In this document: piece after piece, positions 1 to 5,485 of the stretch
Layout of the letters: each line of letters opens with the position of its first letter
Numbering within the stretch: the stretch's first letter is position 1
Assembly (NCBI GenBank): GCA_023458855.1
Contig: JAEWWQ010000015.1
Coordinates: 1 to 5,498, forward strand
Length of the DNA stretch: 5,498 bases
Direction of reading: 5' to 3'
From: Bacillota bacterium
GTDB lineage: Bacteria; Bacillota; Clostridia; Lachnospirales; Lachnospiraceae
Position numbers and translations under genes: made by a program
The notes under the pieces: model-generated
Seen by the model: the letters and a program-made list of their open reading frames with translations, nothing else
What the model was told of the DNA's origin: nothing
The model's database searches: none

Positions 1-20
1 GAAAAGAAAGGAGTAGAAAT

Positions 21-770
21 ATGAAATATGTGTTAATAACAGGAGGAACCAGCGGAATTGGTTATGAGCTTGCAAGAAAATTTGCAAGTAATCACTATGG
101 GATAGTAATTGTATCTTCCAGTCAGGAGAGACTGAAAAGTACGAAAGAAAAACTGGAAAAGGAATTTTCAATACCGGTAAAAACGTACGAGCAGGATTTG
201 AGTGCCATTGGTGCAGCTATTTCTTTATACGACAAAATAAGAGATGCTAGAATTGAAATTTCGGTATTAGTCAATAATGCAGGATTTGGTCTGGCAGGTG
301 CGGCAGAGCAAATCGATTTACAAAAGGATGAATCAATGCTGGTCTTGAATATGATAACTCCGGTAGAGCTTATGAAGCTATTTTTACCGGATATGTATCA
401 GAGAGGATCAGGAAAAATATTAAATGTTGCTTCCACAGGAGCTTTCCAACCGGGACCTTATACAGCATCGTATCATGCAAGTAAAGTTTTTGTACTTAAT
501 TATAGCAGAGCAGTCAGGTTTGAAGCTATAAAAAATGGCGTGCAAATATGTGTGCTTTGCCCGGGAGCAACCAAAACAGACTTTTTCAGAAAAGAAGGAA
601 AACCGACTCCTAAATACGCGATGCCAGCAGAAGAAGTGGCAGATTATGCATACAAAAGACTGATGCAAAATAAAGAAGTGAGTATCCCTGGAATCGGAAA
701 TCGACTTTTAAAAATGGCACCAATAAGTTATAGAATGAAATTAATTGCAAAAGTAAAAGCACCAAAATAA
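21..770 (+). CDS. SDR-family NAD(P)-dependent oxidoreductase
   Basis: This is a classical short-chain dehydrogenase/reductase of 249 residues, the usual length for a single Rossmann domain of this family. The N-terminal dinucleotide-binding motif TGGTSGIG is at residues 7-14 and the NNAG motif at 85-88. The catalytic tetrad is intact: N110, S138, and Y151 and K155 of YHASK. A PG motif at 181-182 follows, as expected after the active site. It should act in the cytosol, reducing a carbonyl or oxidising an alcohol with NAD(P)H/NAD(P)+; the substrate cannot be read from the sequence. There is no signal peptide. The start is supported by AAAGGAG at 7-13, seven bases before the ATG. The phosphotransferase gene begins 21 bases downstream on the same strand, so the two are probably cotranscribed. 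The promoter lies outside the window. Family assignment is certain; the specific role is unknown. Confidence 0.96.
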   Translation: MKYVLITGGTSGIGYELARKFASNHYGIVIVSSSQERLKSTKEKLEKEFSIPVKTYEQDLSAIGAAISLYDKIRDARIEISVLVNNAGFGLAGAAEQIDLQKDESMLVLNMITPVELMKLFLPDMYQRGSGKILNVASTGAFQPGPYTASYHASKVFVLNYSRAVRFEAIKNGVQICVLCPGATKTDFFRKEGKPTPKYAMPAEEVADYAYKRLMQNKEVSIPGIGNRLLKMAPISYRMKLIAKVKAPK

Positions 771-791
771 TACCGTGTTGGAGGAAGGAAA

Positions 792-1748
792 ATGGGGATA
801 ACAAAAAACAGACAGTCAGAGGATACTATTCAACGAATGGCAGCAAAAGCATTCTTGGGGAAAAAAATGTTAAAAGCGGAGGAACTGACAGAGGGCCTAT
901 GTAATGTAGCTTATTTTGTTACACTTGAGGATGGGAGTAAAACGATATTAAAAATTGCACCGAAGGATAAGCATTCACTTCTATCCAATGAAGTGAACAT
1001 GATGAGAGCGGAAGTAGATGCCATGGAACTCGCTGGTGAAAAAACGGATATTCCTGTCCCGCAGGTATATTTTTATGATGATTCCTGTACCATTTGTGAC
1101 AGTGCATATTTTTTTATGGAAGTGATGGAGGGTGAAAGTTATTTTTCCTGTAAACAGAATCTGGAGCAGGTGGAAATACAAGAGCTGGATTATGAAGTAG
1201 GTGTAATTGAGCAGAAAATAGCATCTATACAAGGGAAAAAGTTTGGTCTGCTCGCTGATGAGGAGCATTGGACAGAGCAGTTATTTGATACGGTATTCCT
1301 TATGATTGCAAGAGTCTTACGGGATGCGGAAGCCAAAAGTGTTAATATCGGGTATTCTGCACAGGATATTCTGTCAGAATTAAAGAAAGACAAGAAGTGC
1401 TTCGATGAAGTAACGAAACCGGTGTTGGTTCATTGGGATATGTGGGAAGGAAATATTTTTATCCATCAGGGACATGTAAGCGGAATCATTGACTGGGAGC
1501 GTGCTATGTGGGGAGAAGCTTTCCTGGATGACCGTTTTCGCCGACATACAAGAACGGCCGACTTCCTGCGGGGATTTGGAAAAGAACAACTTACAGATAC
1601 GGAAATGCAGCGTATTTATTGGTATGATGTCTTACTATATCTGACAATGATGACGGAAGGTGCTTACAGAGAATATCCGGATGACAGCCAGTATCAGTGG
1701 GTAAAGCCATTATTTGAATCTTCCTATGCAGAACTTCGCAAAAGATAA
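792..1748 (+). CDS. APH/choline-kinase-fold phosphotransferase
   Basis: The 318-residue protein has the landmarks of the aminoglycoside phosphotransferase/choline kinase superfamily. The N-lobe has a beta-strand Lys (K54 in ILKIA) likely to contact ATP and a candidate partner Glu near residue 74. A hinge-like FMEVMEGES lies at 108-116. The catalytic loop HWDMWEGN at 214-221 supplies H214, D216 and N221, and IIDWE at 232-236 supplies the metal-binding D234. The motifs are intact, so an active ATP-dependent small-molecule kinase is expected. The acceptor is not identifiable, and similarity to resistance enzymes does not show drug resistance: many genomic members have unknown substrates. The SD GGAGG at 780-784 sits seven bases before the ATG. 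It follows the dehydrogenase gene closely, which suggests one operon. Its 3' end abuts remnants of a transporter gene, but the C-terminus itself looks complete. Confidence 0.93.
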   Translation: MGITKNRQSEDTIQRMAAKAFLGKKMLKAEELTEGLCNVAYFVTLEDGSKTILKIAPKDKHSLLSNEVNMMRAEVDAMELAGEKTDIPVPQVYFYDDSCTICDSAYFFMEVMEGESYFSCKQNLEQVEIQELDYEVGVIEQKIASIQGKKFGLLADEEHWTEQLFDTVFLMIARVLRDAEAKSVNIGYSAQDILSELKKDKKCFDEVTKPVLVHWDMWEGNIFIHQGHVSGIIDWERAMWGEAFLDDRFRRHTRTADFLRGFGKEQLTDTEMQRIYWYDVLLYLTMMTEGAYREYPDDSQYQWVKPLFESSYAELRKR

Positions 1749-1759
1749 TCTGCAGATAG

Positions 1760-1959
1760 TATCAGACAGTTCCATTTTTGATTGTTACCGGAATTATTAT
1801 GCTCCCAAAATCTTTGAATGTGGTAATTGGAAGTGCAATCCGGGCGAATCAGGATACAAGGTTTATGCTTTTTTCACAAATTATATTACACTTTTTTTAG
1901 ATGAATCCATTCGGGCTGTGATTAATTATATTCATTACAGTAAGCATTATGGAAGGTAA
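1760..1959 (+). pseudogene. Remnant of a MATE-family efflux transporter (C-terminal end)
   Basis: No intact gene fits here, but two consecutive reading frames resemble the end of MATE (multidrug and toxin extrusion) transporters. From 1760 to 1897, one frame encodes a hydrophobic stretch followed by SLNVVIGSAIRANQDTRF and MLFSQI. This matches the late MATE segment, where a conserved small-residue helix leads into an R-x-x-x-DT(R/K)F-like sequence; the frame ends at TAG 1898-1900. A second frame, from about 1891 to the TAA at 1957-1959, encodes LFLDESIRAVINYIHYSK, which resembles the final MATE helix and basic tail. In intact relatives about 30 residues separate these blocks; here almost none do. 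An internal deletion of roughly 90 bases plus a frameshift is inferred. An 81-codon ORF from ATG 1714 covers the second block but overlaps the kinase gene, has no convincing SD, and is not proposed as a gene. The family match is from memory, not a search. Confidence 0.6.
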
Positions 1960-2010
1960 GAAAGAGACCGATAAAATTGAAAGGCACTAAGATGGAGGAG
2001 GATACTATAT

Positions 2011-2265
2011 ATGGATCAATTAAATCTTATTTATTCGTGTTTGTTACATAAAGATAATAAGCAGATTGTCAGAGTTACTTTTGAAGAAGCGGATTCAAAG
2101 GGAGAAAAATTTGCAGAGGGTATTGTACCGGAGGGTATTATAGAGAAGCAGAAGGGCTTTACCAGAGAAGAAATCGAACAACTGGAAACATATCTGCAGA
2201 CTCACGTAGATGAGATATTTGCTAAAGCAAAGGAAATAAGCGGTATTATGCATTGGATGAAATAA
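2011..2265 (+). CDS. Small charged conserved-type hypothetical protein
   Basis: This 84-residue protein is not assigned to a named family. It has a short beta-like N-terminal half (residues 6-26, with IVRVTFEEAD) and a central SKGEKFAEGIVPEG segment. A long charged helix covers about 51-77 (REEIEQLETYLQTHVDEIFA), and the protein ends in HWMK. It has no signal peptide or membrane segment, so it is probably cytosolic. A strong SD, GGAGGAGG at 1994-2001, stands nine bases before the ATG, which makes it a real gene rather than a chance ORF. It lies 51 bases after the transporter remnant and is not obviously coupled to it. Similar small proteins seem to recur in Clostridia, but that is recollection. 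No function is proposed. Confidence 0.8.
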   Translation: MDQLNLIYSCLLHKDNKQIVRVTFEEADSKGEKFAEGIVPEGIIEKQKGFTREEIEQLETYLQTHVDEIFAKAKEISGIMHWMK

Positions 2266-2286
2266 AAAGCTAATTGTGAAGATTAC

Positions 2287-2306
2287 GTGAAAAATATGTG
2301 AAAAAT
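2287..2306 (+). repeat. Direct repeat GTGAAAAAT with 11-base period
   Basis: GTGAAAAAT occurs at 2287-2295 and again at 2298-2306, about one DNA helical turn apart. A looser copy (TTGAAAAAAT) starts at 2329. The pair lies some 40-60 bases upstream of the candidate -10 for the 175-residue gene. Same-face direct repeats are typical of response-regulator sites, but AT-rich DNA gives such repeats by chance. Confidence 0.3.
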
Positions 2307-2320
2307 CAATCCAAAATCTG

Positions 2321-2351
2321 TTAATTATTTGAAAAAATGATATGGTATATA
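2321..2351 (+). promoter_or_regulatory. Candidate extended -10 promoter for the 175-residue gene
   Basis: TATATA at 2346-2351 is preceded by TG at 2343-2344, giving an extended -10 element TGgTATATA. The best -35 at ordinary distance is only TTAATT at 2321-2326, with a 19-base spacer. Transcription would start near 2358, leaving a leader of about 40 bases before the ATG at 2398. The call rests mainly on the extended -10 and the 132-base intergenic position. Confidence 0.35.
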
Positions 2352-2397
2352 GGAAAGCAGTAAAAAATATCAACGACAGAGAAAGAGAGGGATTCAT

Positions 2398-2925
2398 ATG
2401 AATGTGCAGTTAGGAAATGCAACGAGTAATCCATTTGGAACACTTAGTATACAGAATAAGAAGGCAGAGACAAATGTCCAGGAGAAGACGCAAGAAGAAA
2501 AAGAAACCAGTGAATCTACCGTAACACAAAAGACAAAGACGGCATCATCAGAATCATATTCAGCTACTTCAAAAGATGGGGATACGGTATCGATTAGTCA
2601 GGAAGGCGCATCAGCAGCAAAATCTTCCGGTACGGAACAGACAGCAGCCGCAGCGATCGTATCAGAATCAACGGATACAGACGATACTTCATCAACAAGC
2701 GATCTGAGCCAATATTCGGAAGCAGACTTGCTGGAAATGTATCAGAATGGTGAGATTACAAAGCAGGAATATGATGAAGAGATTGCAAGCAGACAGAACA
2801 GCGATAGTGATGAAAGTGAACAGAAGGAAGAAAGCAATGCAAGTGTCAATGAAATGACCGGTGCTCAGACTCAGAATCTTGCAAGTATTACCAATACAAT
2901 ATTACAGGATGTTTCAATCCAATAA
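2398..2925 (+). CDS. Ser/Thr/Glu-rich, probably disordered protein with SHOCT-like motif
   Basis: The 175-residue protein is very low in complexity: dominated by Ser, Thr, Glu, Gln, Lys and Ala, with one Pro and no Cys or Trp. Most of it should be intrinsically disordered. Two parts stand out. KDGDTVSISQEGA at 59-71 resembles a short motif seen in clostridial cell-surface or flagellum-associated small proteins; that link is weak. Residues 103-132, with LLEMYQNGEITKQEYDEE, look like a SHOCT helical hairpin, a short motif of the pattern LxxLxxxGxITxxEFxxxK that usually sits at protein termini. There is no signal peptide or membrane segment. The C-terminal part (152-175) is again amphipathic. 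The SD is GAGAGGG at 2385-2391, six bases before the ATG. It appears to be a single-gene unit with its own promoter. The function is unknown; an adaptor or oligomerisation role would be a guess. Confidence 0.85.
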   Translation: MNVQLGNATSNPFGTLSIQNKKAETNVQEKTQEEKETSESTVTQKTKTASSESYSATSKDGDTVSISQEGASAAKSSGTEQTAAAAIVSESTDTDDTSSTSDLSQYSEADLLEMYQNGEITKQEYDEEIASRQNSDSDESEQKEESNASVNEMTGAQTQNLASITNTILQDVSIQ

Positions 2926-2982
2926 ATAGAAACCGTTAATAATTTGATAAGAATTTAATAGGATATCATTAAAGATTAATAC

Positions 2983-3063
2983 ATAGAACTCATCTATACT
3001 AATCCTAATATGACACGTACGCATAATGCTATCGTAAATTAGGAGGAGTAAGATGAGTTCTAT
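2983..3063. repeat. Long interrupted inverted repeat / stem-loop
   Basis: A 13-base perfect inverted repeat joins ATAGAACTCATCT (2983-2995) to AGATGAGTTCTAT (3051-3063). Pairing continues inward after one unpaired A (2996): TACT 2997-3000 with AGTA 3047-3050, a 2x2 mismatch, then TCCTAAT 3003-3009 with ATTAGGA 3038-3044. That gives about 24 base pairs around a 28-base loop, which can form a further small stem (TACG 3018-3021 with CGTA 3033-3036). As RNA it would bury the strong SD AGGAGGAG (3041-3048) and the ATG at 3053. There is no proper U-tract after it, so it is not a standard terminator. No clear target-site duplication flanks it. Confidence 0.7.
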
Positions 3064-3070
3064 TATTTAA
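3053..3070 (+). CDS. Possible five-codon leader ORF (MSSII)
   Basis: A near-perfect SD, AGGAGGAG at 3041-3048, precedes an ATG at good distance, but only five codons follow before TAA. Both SD and start lie in the right arm of the 2983-3063 stem-loop. It may be a translated leader, or the start of a gene that was lost. No family match is possible at this length. Confidence 0.2.
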   Translation: MSSII

Positions 3071-3123
3071 TGAATGTCCGGGACGGATTTGTAATGGAAA
3101 TTATGATTGCATTAAGTGAATAG
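3070..3123 (+). CDS. Possible 17-residue ORF overlapping the leader ORF
   Basis: The ORF starts on the last base of the preceding stop (TAATG), a layout that permits translational coupling, and encodes MNVRDGFVMEIMIALSE. It has no SD of its own. It is not hydrophobic enough for a typical type I toxin and resembles no leader peptide I know. It could equally be chance, or a relic of a longer gene. Confidence 0.15.
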   Translation: MNVRDGFVMEIMIALSE

Positions 3124-3130
3124 GGATAAT
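3101..3130 (+). promoter_or_regulatory. Weak candidate promoter for the MBL hydrolase gene
   Basis: GATAAT at 3125-3130 is a good -10 element, but the only -35 at 18 bases is TTATGA (3101-3106), which is poor. It would give a leader of about 48 bases before the ATG at 3185. No better pair was found in the intergenic region. Confidence 0.22.
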
Positions 3131-3184
3131 ATACTTGGTTCAGATTGATTGATGCAAATCATTTAGTAAAAGGGAGAATAATAT

Positions 3185-4063
3185 ATGTTTGAATTAGTAC
3201 AAGTAGCAGCGCACACCTATTATATCAATTGTCCGGCTAAGATTGGAATTGTGGAATTGGAAAATTCGGAAGTGGTTCTCATCGATAGCGGCAATGATAA
3301 GGATGCCGGAAGGAAAGTCAGGAAAATTTTGGAAGAACATGGATGGAAGTTAAGAAGTATTTATAATACACACTCCAATGCTGATCATATCGGCGGGAAT
3401 AAATATCTGCAGGGACAGAGTAACTGTACGATATTTGCACCGGGTATAGAGGCAGACTTTACCAATCACCCAATATTAGAGCCTTCTTTTTTGTATGGCG
3501 GATATCCGCCAAAGGATTTACAGCATAAGTTCTTAATGGCGCAGGCGAGTGAGACAAAGAATCTGACAGAAGAGGACCTGCCGGACGGAATGGATATGAT
3601 ACCATTACCAGGACACTTTTTTGATATGGCAGGATACAGAACACCGGATGATGTTGTATTTCTGGCAGATTGTTTATCCAGCGAAGAAACACTTCAAAAA
3701 TATCAGATTGGATTTATCTATGATGTAACTGCATATCTGAATAGTCTTCAACAGATAAAAGAGATGAAGGCAAAGACATTCGTACCGTCGCATGCAGATG
3801 TTACAGAAGAAATTGCCTCTTTGGCACAAAAGAATATCGATAAGGTTCATGAAATAGCAGATGAAATACTAAACATATGCAGTACACCGTGTATATTTGA
3901 ACACATTTTACAGGCTCTTTTTCAAAAGTATGAATTGGTGATGAATTTTGAACAGTATGTACTTGTGGGAAGTACTGTCCGTTCCTATTTGTCTTGGTTA
4001 AAGGATCATGAGAGGCTGGAAGTGGATTTTGAAAACGAACTTTTGCTATGGAAGAAAAAATAA
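3185..4063 (+). CDS. Metallo-beta-lactamase-fold hydrolase
   Basis: The 292-residue protein has the ordered motifs of the metallo-beta-lactamase (MBL) superfamily. These are a beta-strand with D34 (VVLIDSGND), the metal motif THSNADHIGG at 62-71 (H63, D67, H68), H144 in LPGHFFD, D162 in FLADCLS and H203 in VPSHAD. The second His of HxHxDH is Asn (N65), so metal site 1 would be altered; site 2 ligands D67, H68, D162 and H203 are present. After about residue 215 a helical tail, with YVLVGSTVRSYLSWLKD at 258-274, looks like the winged-helix-type extension found on some hydrolases of this fold. It is cytosolic, with no signal peptide, so it is not a secreted beta-lactamase. The substrate is unknown; thioester, lactone or nucleotide hydrolysis are family possibilities. 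The SD AGGGAG at 3171-3176 is eight bases before the ATG. It converges on the regulator gene with a gap of 25 bases. Confidence 0.93.
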   Translation: MFELVQVAAHTYYINCPAKIGIVELENSEVVLIDSGNDKDAGRKVRKILEEHGWKLRSIYNTHSNADHIGGNKYLQGQSNCTIFAPGIEADFTNHPILEPSFLYGGYPPKDLQHKFLMAQASETKNLTEEDLPDGMDMIPLPGHFFDMAGYRTPDDVVFLADCLSSEETLQKYQIGFIYDVTAYLNSLQQIKEMKAKTFVPSHADVTEEIASLAQKNIDKVHEIADEILNICSTPCIFEHILQALFQKYELVMNFEQYVLVGSTVRSYLSWLKDHERLEVDFENELLLWKKK

Positions 4064-4088
4064 ATTATATTTAGTTAGAAAGAAGACA

Positions 4089-4640
4089 CTAAACTGGATA
4101 ATAAATAGTAAGCGCAGCTTTCAAGGTTTTTGTTCCGGTTGAGGAATAACTATGTTGGCAGGAAGCAAGAAAACTGATTGCATCATTTTCCTGCAATCGG
4201 TAAGTCTGATTGTTGACAGTCAAAGTCAGTTCACCCTCCAGTACCATGATGTATTCCTGTGATTTCTCGGAATGTCCAATTGAGGCGTGGCTGTATCCGA
4301 CATCCAGTTCAACTTGAAAATACTCAAAATTGCGTTCTGGTGTAGTGGGATAATAGCAATACAGGTGATAATGATTATTTTCATCATTTTGTACGGTAAT
4401 ATCAGTTTTTTTTATGACATTAGTTTCCTGGTCCTGCTGTTCTAAAAGTGAAGTATAAGGGACTTTTAGCCCATTTGCAATTTTCCAGACTGTATTTATG
4501 GTGGGATTCGTCTCACCTTTTTCTAATTGTGACAGCATGACTTTACTTACTTCACTAAGAGTAGAGAGTTGCCCTAAGCTAAGATTCCGCTCTGTTCTTA
4601 ATCTTTTTAAATTTTCAGCGATAATTTGATTGATATCCAT
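4089..4640 (-). CDS. XRE-family HTH regulator with C-terminal cupin domain
   Basis: The 183-residue protein combines an N-terminal XRE/Cro-type helix-turn-helix (about 7-62, with LGQLSTLSEVSKVMLSQLEK as helices 2-3 and the typical GETNPTINTVWKIANGL continuation) with a C-terminal cupin barrel. The cupin covers about 105-180 and includes HSEKSQEYIMVLEGELTLTV and the later ENDAISF...CQHSY strand. Proteins of this build usually bind one operator as dimers and sense a small ligand or metal in the cupin. The gene is divergent from azlC, with an inverted repeat and overlapping promoters between them, so it probably controls azlC and itself; this is inferred from position. The start is uncertain. 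ATG at 4640 is chosen, with AGAAAGG (4661-4655) 14 bases upstream, which is long. TTG at 4643, one codon earlier, would have 11 bases. Function class is secure; ligand unknown. Confidence 0.94.
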   Translation of the reverse strand: MDINQIIAENLKRLRTERNLSLGQLSTLSEVSKVMLSQLEKGETNPTINTVWKIANGLKVPYTSLLEQQDQETNVIKKTDITVQNDENNHYHLYCYYPTTPERNFEYFQVELDVGYSHASIGHSEKSQEYIMVLEGELTLTVNNQTYRLQENDAISFLASCQHSYSSTGTKTLKAALTIYYPV

Positions 4641-4680
4641 CAAAATAGACCATGCCTTTCTAATTCTGTCAAATATGTGA

Positions 4681-4709
4681 TTGACAATTATAACGAACGA
4701 ACGTAATAT
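4681..4709 (+). promoter_or_regulatory. Near-consensus sigma-A promoter for azlC
   Basis: TTGACA (4681-4686) and TAATAT (4704-4709) are separated by exactly 17 bases, the best promoter in the window. Transcription should start near 4716, giving a leader of about 65 bases. The left arm of the AACGAACGTAA inverted repeat fills the spacer and enters the -10, so a protein bound there would block RNA polymerase. Confidence 0.75.
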
Positions 4710-4714
4710 ATAAA
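4687..4714 (-). promoter_or_regulatory. Divergent promoter for the XRE-cupin regulator
   Basis: On the minus strand a perfect TATAAT lies at 4692-4687, with TTTATA at 4714-4709 as a partial -35 (16-base spacer). Transcription would start near 4680, about 40 bases before the start codon. It occupies the same DNA as the azlC promoter, so the two are likely to compete and to share regulation. Confidence 0.55.
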
Positions 4715-4738
4715 TTACATATATATTTTACGTTCGTT
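4692..4738. promoter_or_regulatory. Inverted-repeat operator between regulator and azlC
   Basis: AACGAACGTAA at 4696-4706 is the exact inverse complement of TTACGTTCGTT at 4728-4738, with an AT-rich 21-base centre. Each arm is built from AACG/CGTT units: three tandem AACG on the left (4692-4703) and two CGTT on the right (4731-4738). The left arm lies between the -35 and -10 of both divergent promoters. This is the expected layout for the binding site of the adjacent XRE protein, perhaps as two dimers about three helical turns apart (arm centres 32 bases apart). A transcript crossing it could form a hairpin, but there is no U-tract, so a terminator is less likely. Confidence 0.65.
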
Positions 4739-4780
4739 TATTATATTATACAGTATGAGAATAGGGAGCACAATGAGAAA

Positions 4781-5485
4781 ATGACAAAACGAAAAGCAGT
4801 GTTCAGAGAGGCATTTAAGGCGGCATTTCCACATACAGTAGCGGTACTAACGGGATTTCTGGTATTGGGAATGGCTTATGGGGTATTGATGCAGACAAAG
4901 GGATATGGAGTTGTGTGGGCAGTTCTTATGAGTGCTATTGCATTTTGCGGAAGTATGCAGTTTGTTGCAATTACATTACTTACGACAGCCTTCAATCCGA
5001 TTCAGGCATTTTTATTAAGCATTATGGTAAATGCAAGGCATTTATTTTATGGGATTTCGATGTTGGATAAATATAAAGGACTGGGAAAAATCAGAGGATT
5101 CCTGATTTATGTATTATGTGATGAGACATTTTCCATTGCATCCAGTGTCAATCCGCCGGAGGGAATCAATAGAAAATATTTCTATTTTACCATTTCATTA
5201 TTAGATTATCTGTATTGGGTTATCGGAACATTCCTTGGAAGTGTAGTGGGGAATCTGATTTTGTTTAATACAAAAGGTCTTGACTTTGTATTAACAGCGT
5301 TATTTGTAGTATTGTTTCTGGAGCAAATGAAGAATAAAGAAAACAGAGCATACGGAATGATTGGAATTATCAGTACAGCTGTCAGCCTGTGTATATTTGG
5401 TGCAGGTAATCTCGTCATTCCTGCAATGGTGATAATTCTATGTGTTTTATTGGCAGGGAGCGTGAGAAGTAATTCTAAGATGTGA
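4781..5485 (+). CDS. azlC: AzlC-family branched-chain amino-acid exporter subunit
   Basis: The 234-residue integral membrane protein matches the AzlC family (the large subunit of AzlCD / YgaZH-type exporters for branched-chain amino acids and analogues). It shows the family's landmarks: a hydrophobic N-terminal region with GFLVLGMAYGVL (25-36) and FCGSMQF (55-61), the conserved NARHLFYG at 84-91, DETF at 114-117, and LDYLYWVIGTFLG at 141-153. About six or seven membrane segments are visible, near 17-37, 43-69, 74-94, 133-162, 167-183, 190-205 and 208-227. The length is normal. The start at 4781 follows AGGGAG (4763-4768) at 12 bases, rather long. An upstream ATG (4773) opens only MRK and stops at TGA 4782-4784, overlapping the true start. 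Regulation is probably by the divergent XRE-cupin protein. The stop overlaps a likely azlD start. The actual substrate is not proven by sequence. Confidence 0.95.
   Translation: MTKRKAVFREAFKAAFPHTVAVLTGFLVLGMAYGVLMQTKGYGVVWAVLMSAIAFCGSMQFVAITLLTTAFNPIQAFLLSIMVNARHLFYGISMLDKYKGLGKIRGFLIYVLCDETFSIASSVNPPEGINRKYFYFTISLLDYLYWVIGTFLGSVVGNLILFNTKGLDFVLTALFVVLFLEQMKNKENRAYGMIGIISTAVSLCIFGAGNLVIPAMVIILCVLLAGSVRSNSKM

Noticed and set aside
981..1589. Minus-strand ORFs of 67-95 codons within the kinase gene
   Set aside because: They are antisense shadows of a clearly conserved + strand gene, with no SD or recognisable domain.
792..1748. Calling the APH-fold kinase an antibiotic-resistance gene
   Set aside because: Only superfamily motifs are visible; no resistance subfamily signature or mobile context is present.
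1714..1959. 81-codon + strand ORF overlapping the end of the kinase gene
   Set aside because: No SD at its start and a 35-base overlap with a well-supported gene. Only its last 22 codons resemble a known family, and these fit better as part of the MATE remnant.
2926..2980. TTTAAT / ATTAAA and similar AT-rich short repeats after the 175-residue gene as a terminator
   Set aside because: No GC-rich stem and no T-tract; such pairs are expected by chance in DNA this AT-rich.
4070..4093. TTTAGT / ACTAAA inverted repeat between the convergent hydrolase and regulator genes as a bidirectional terminator
   Set aside because: Only six A/T-rich pairs with a 12-base loop and no T-run; too weak, and it overlaps the regulator stop codon.
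4692..4738. Inverted repeat before azlC as a Rho-independent terminator or riboswitch
   Set aside because: It spans the promoter core, its left arm is upstream of the predicted azlC transcript start, and no T-tract follows. An operator explains it better.
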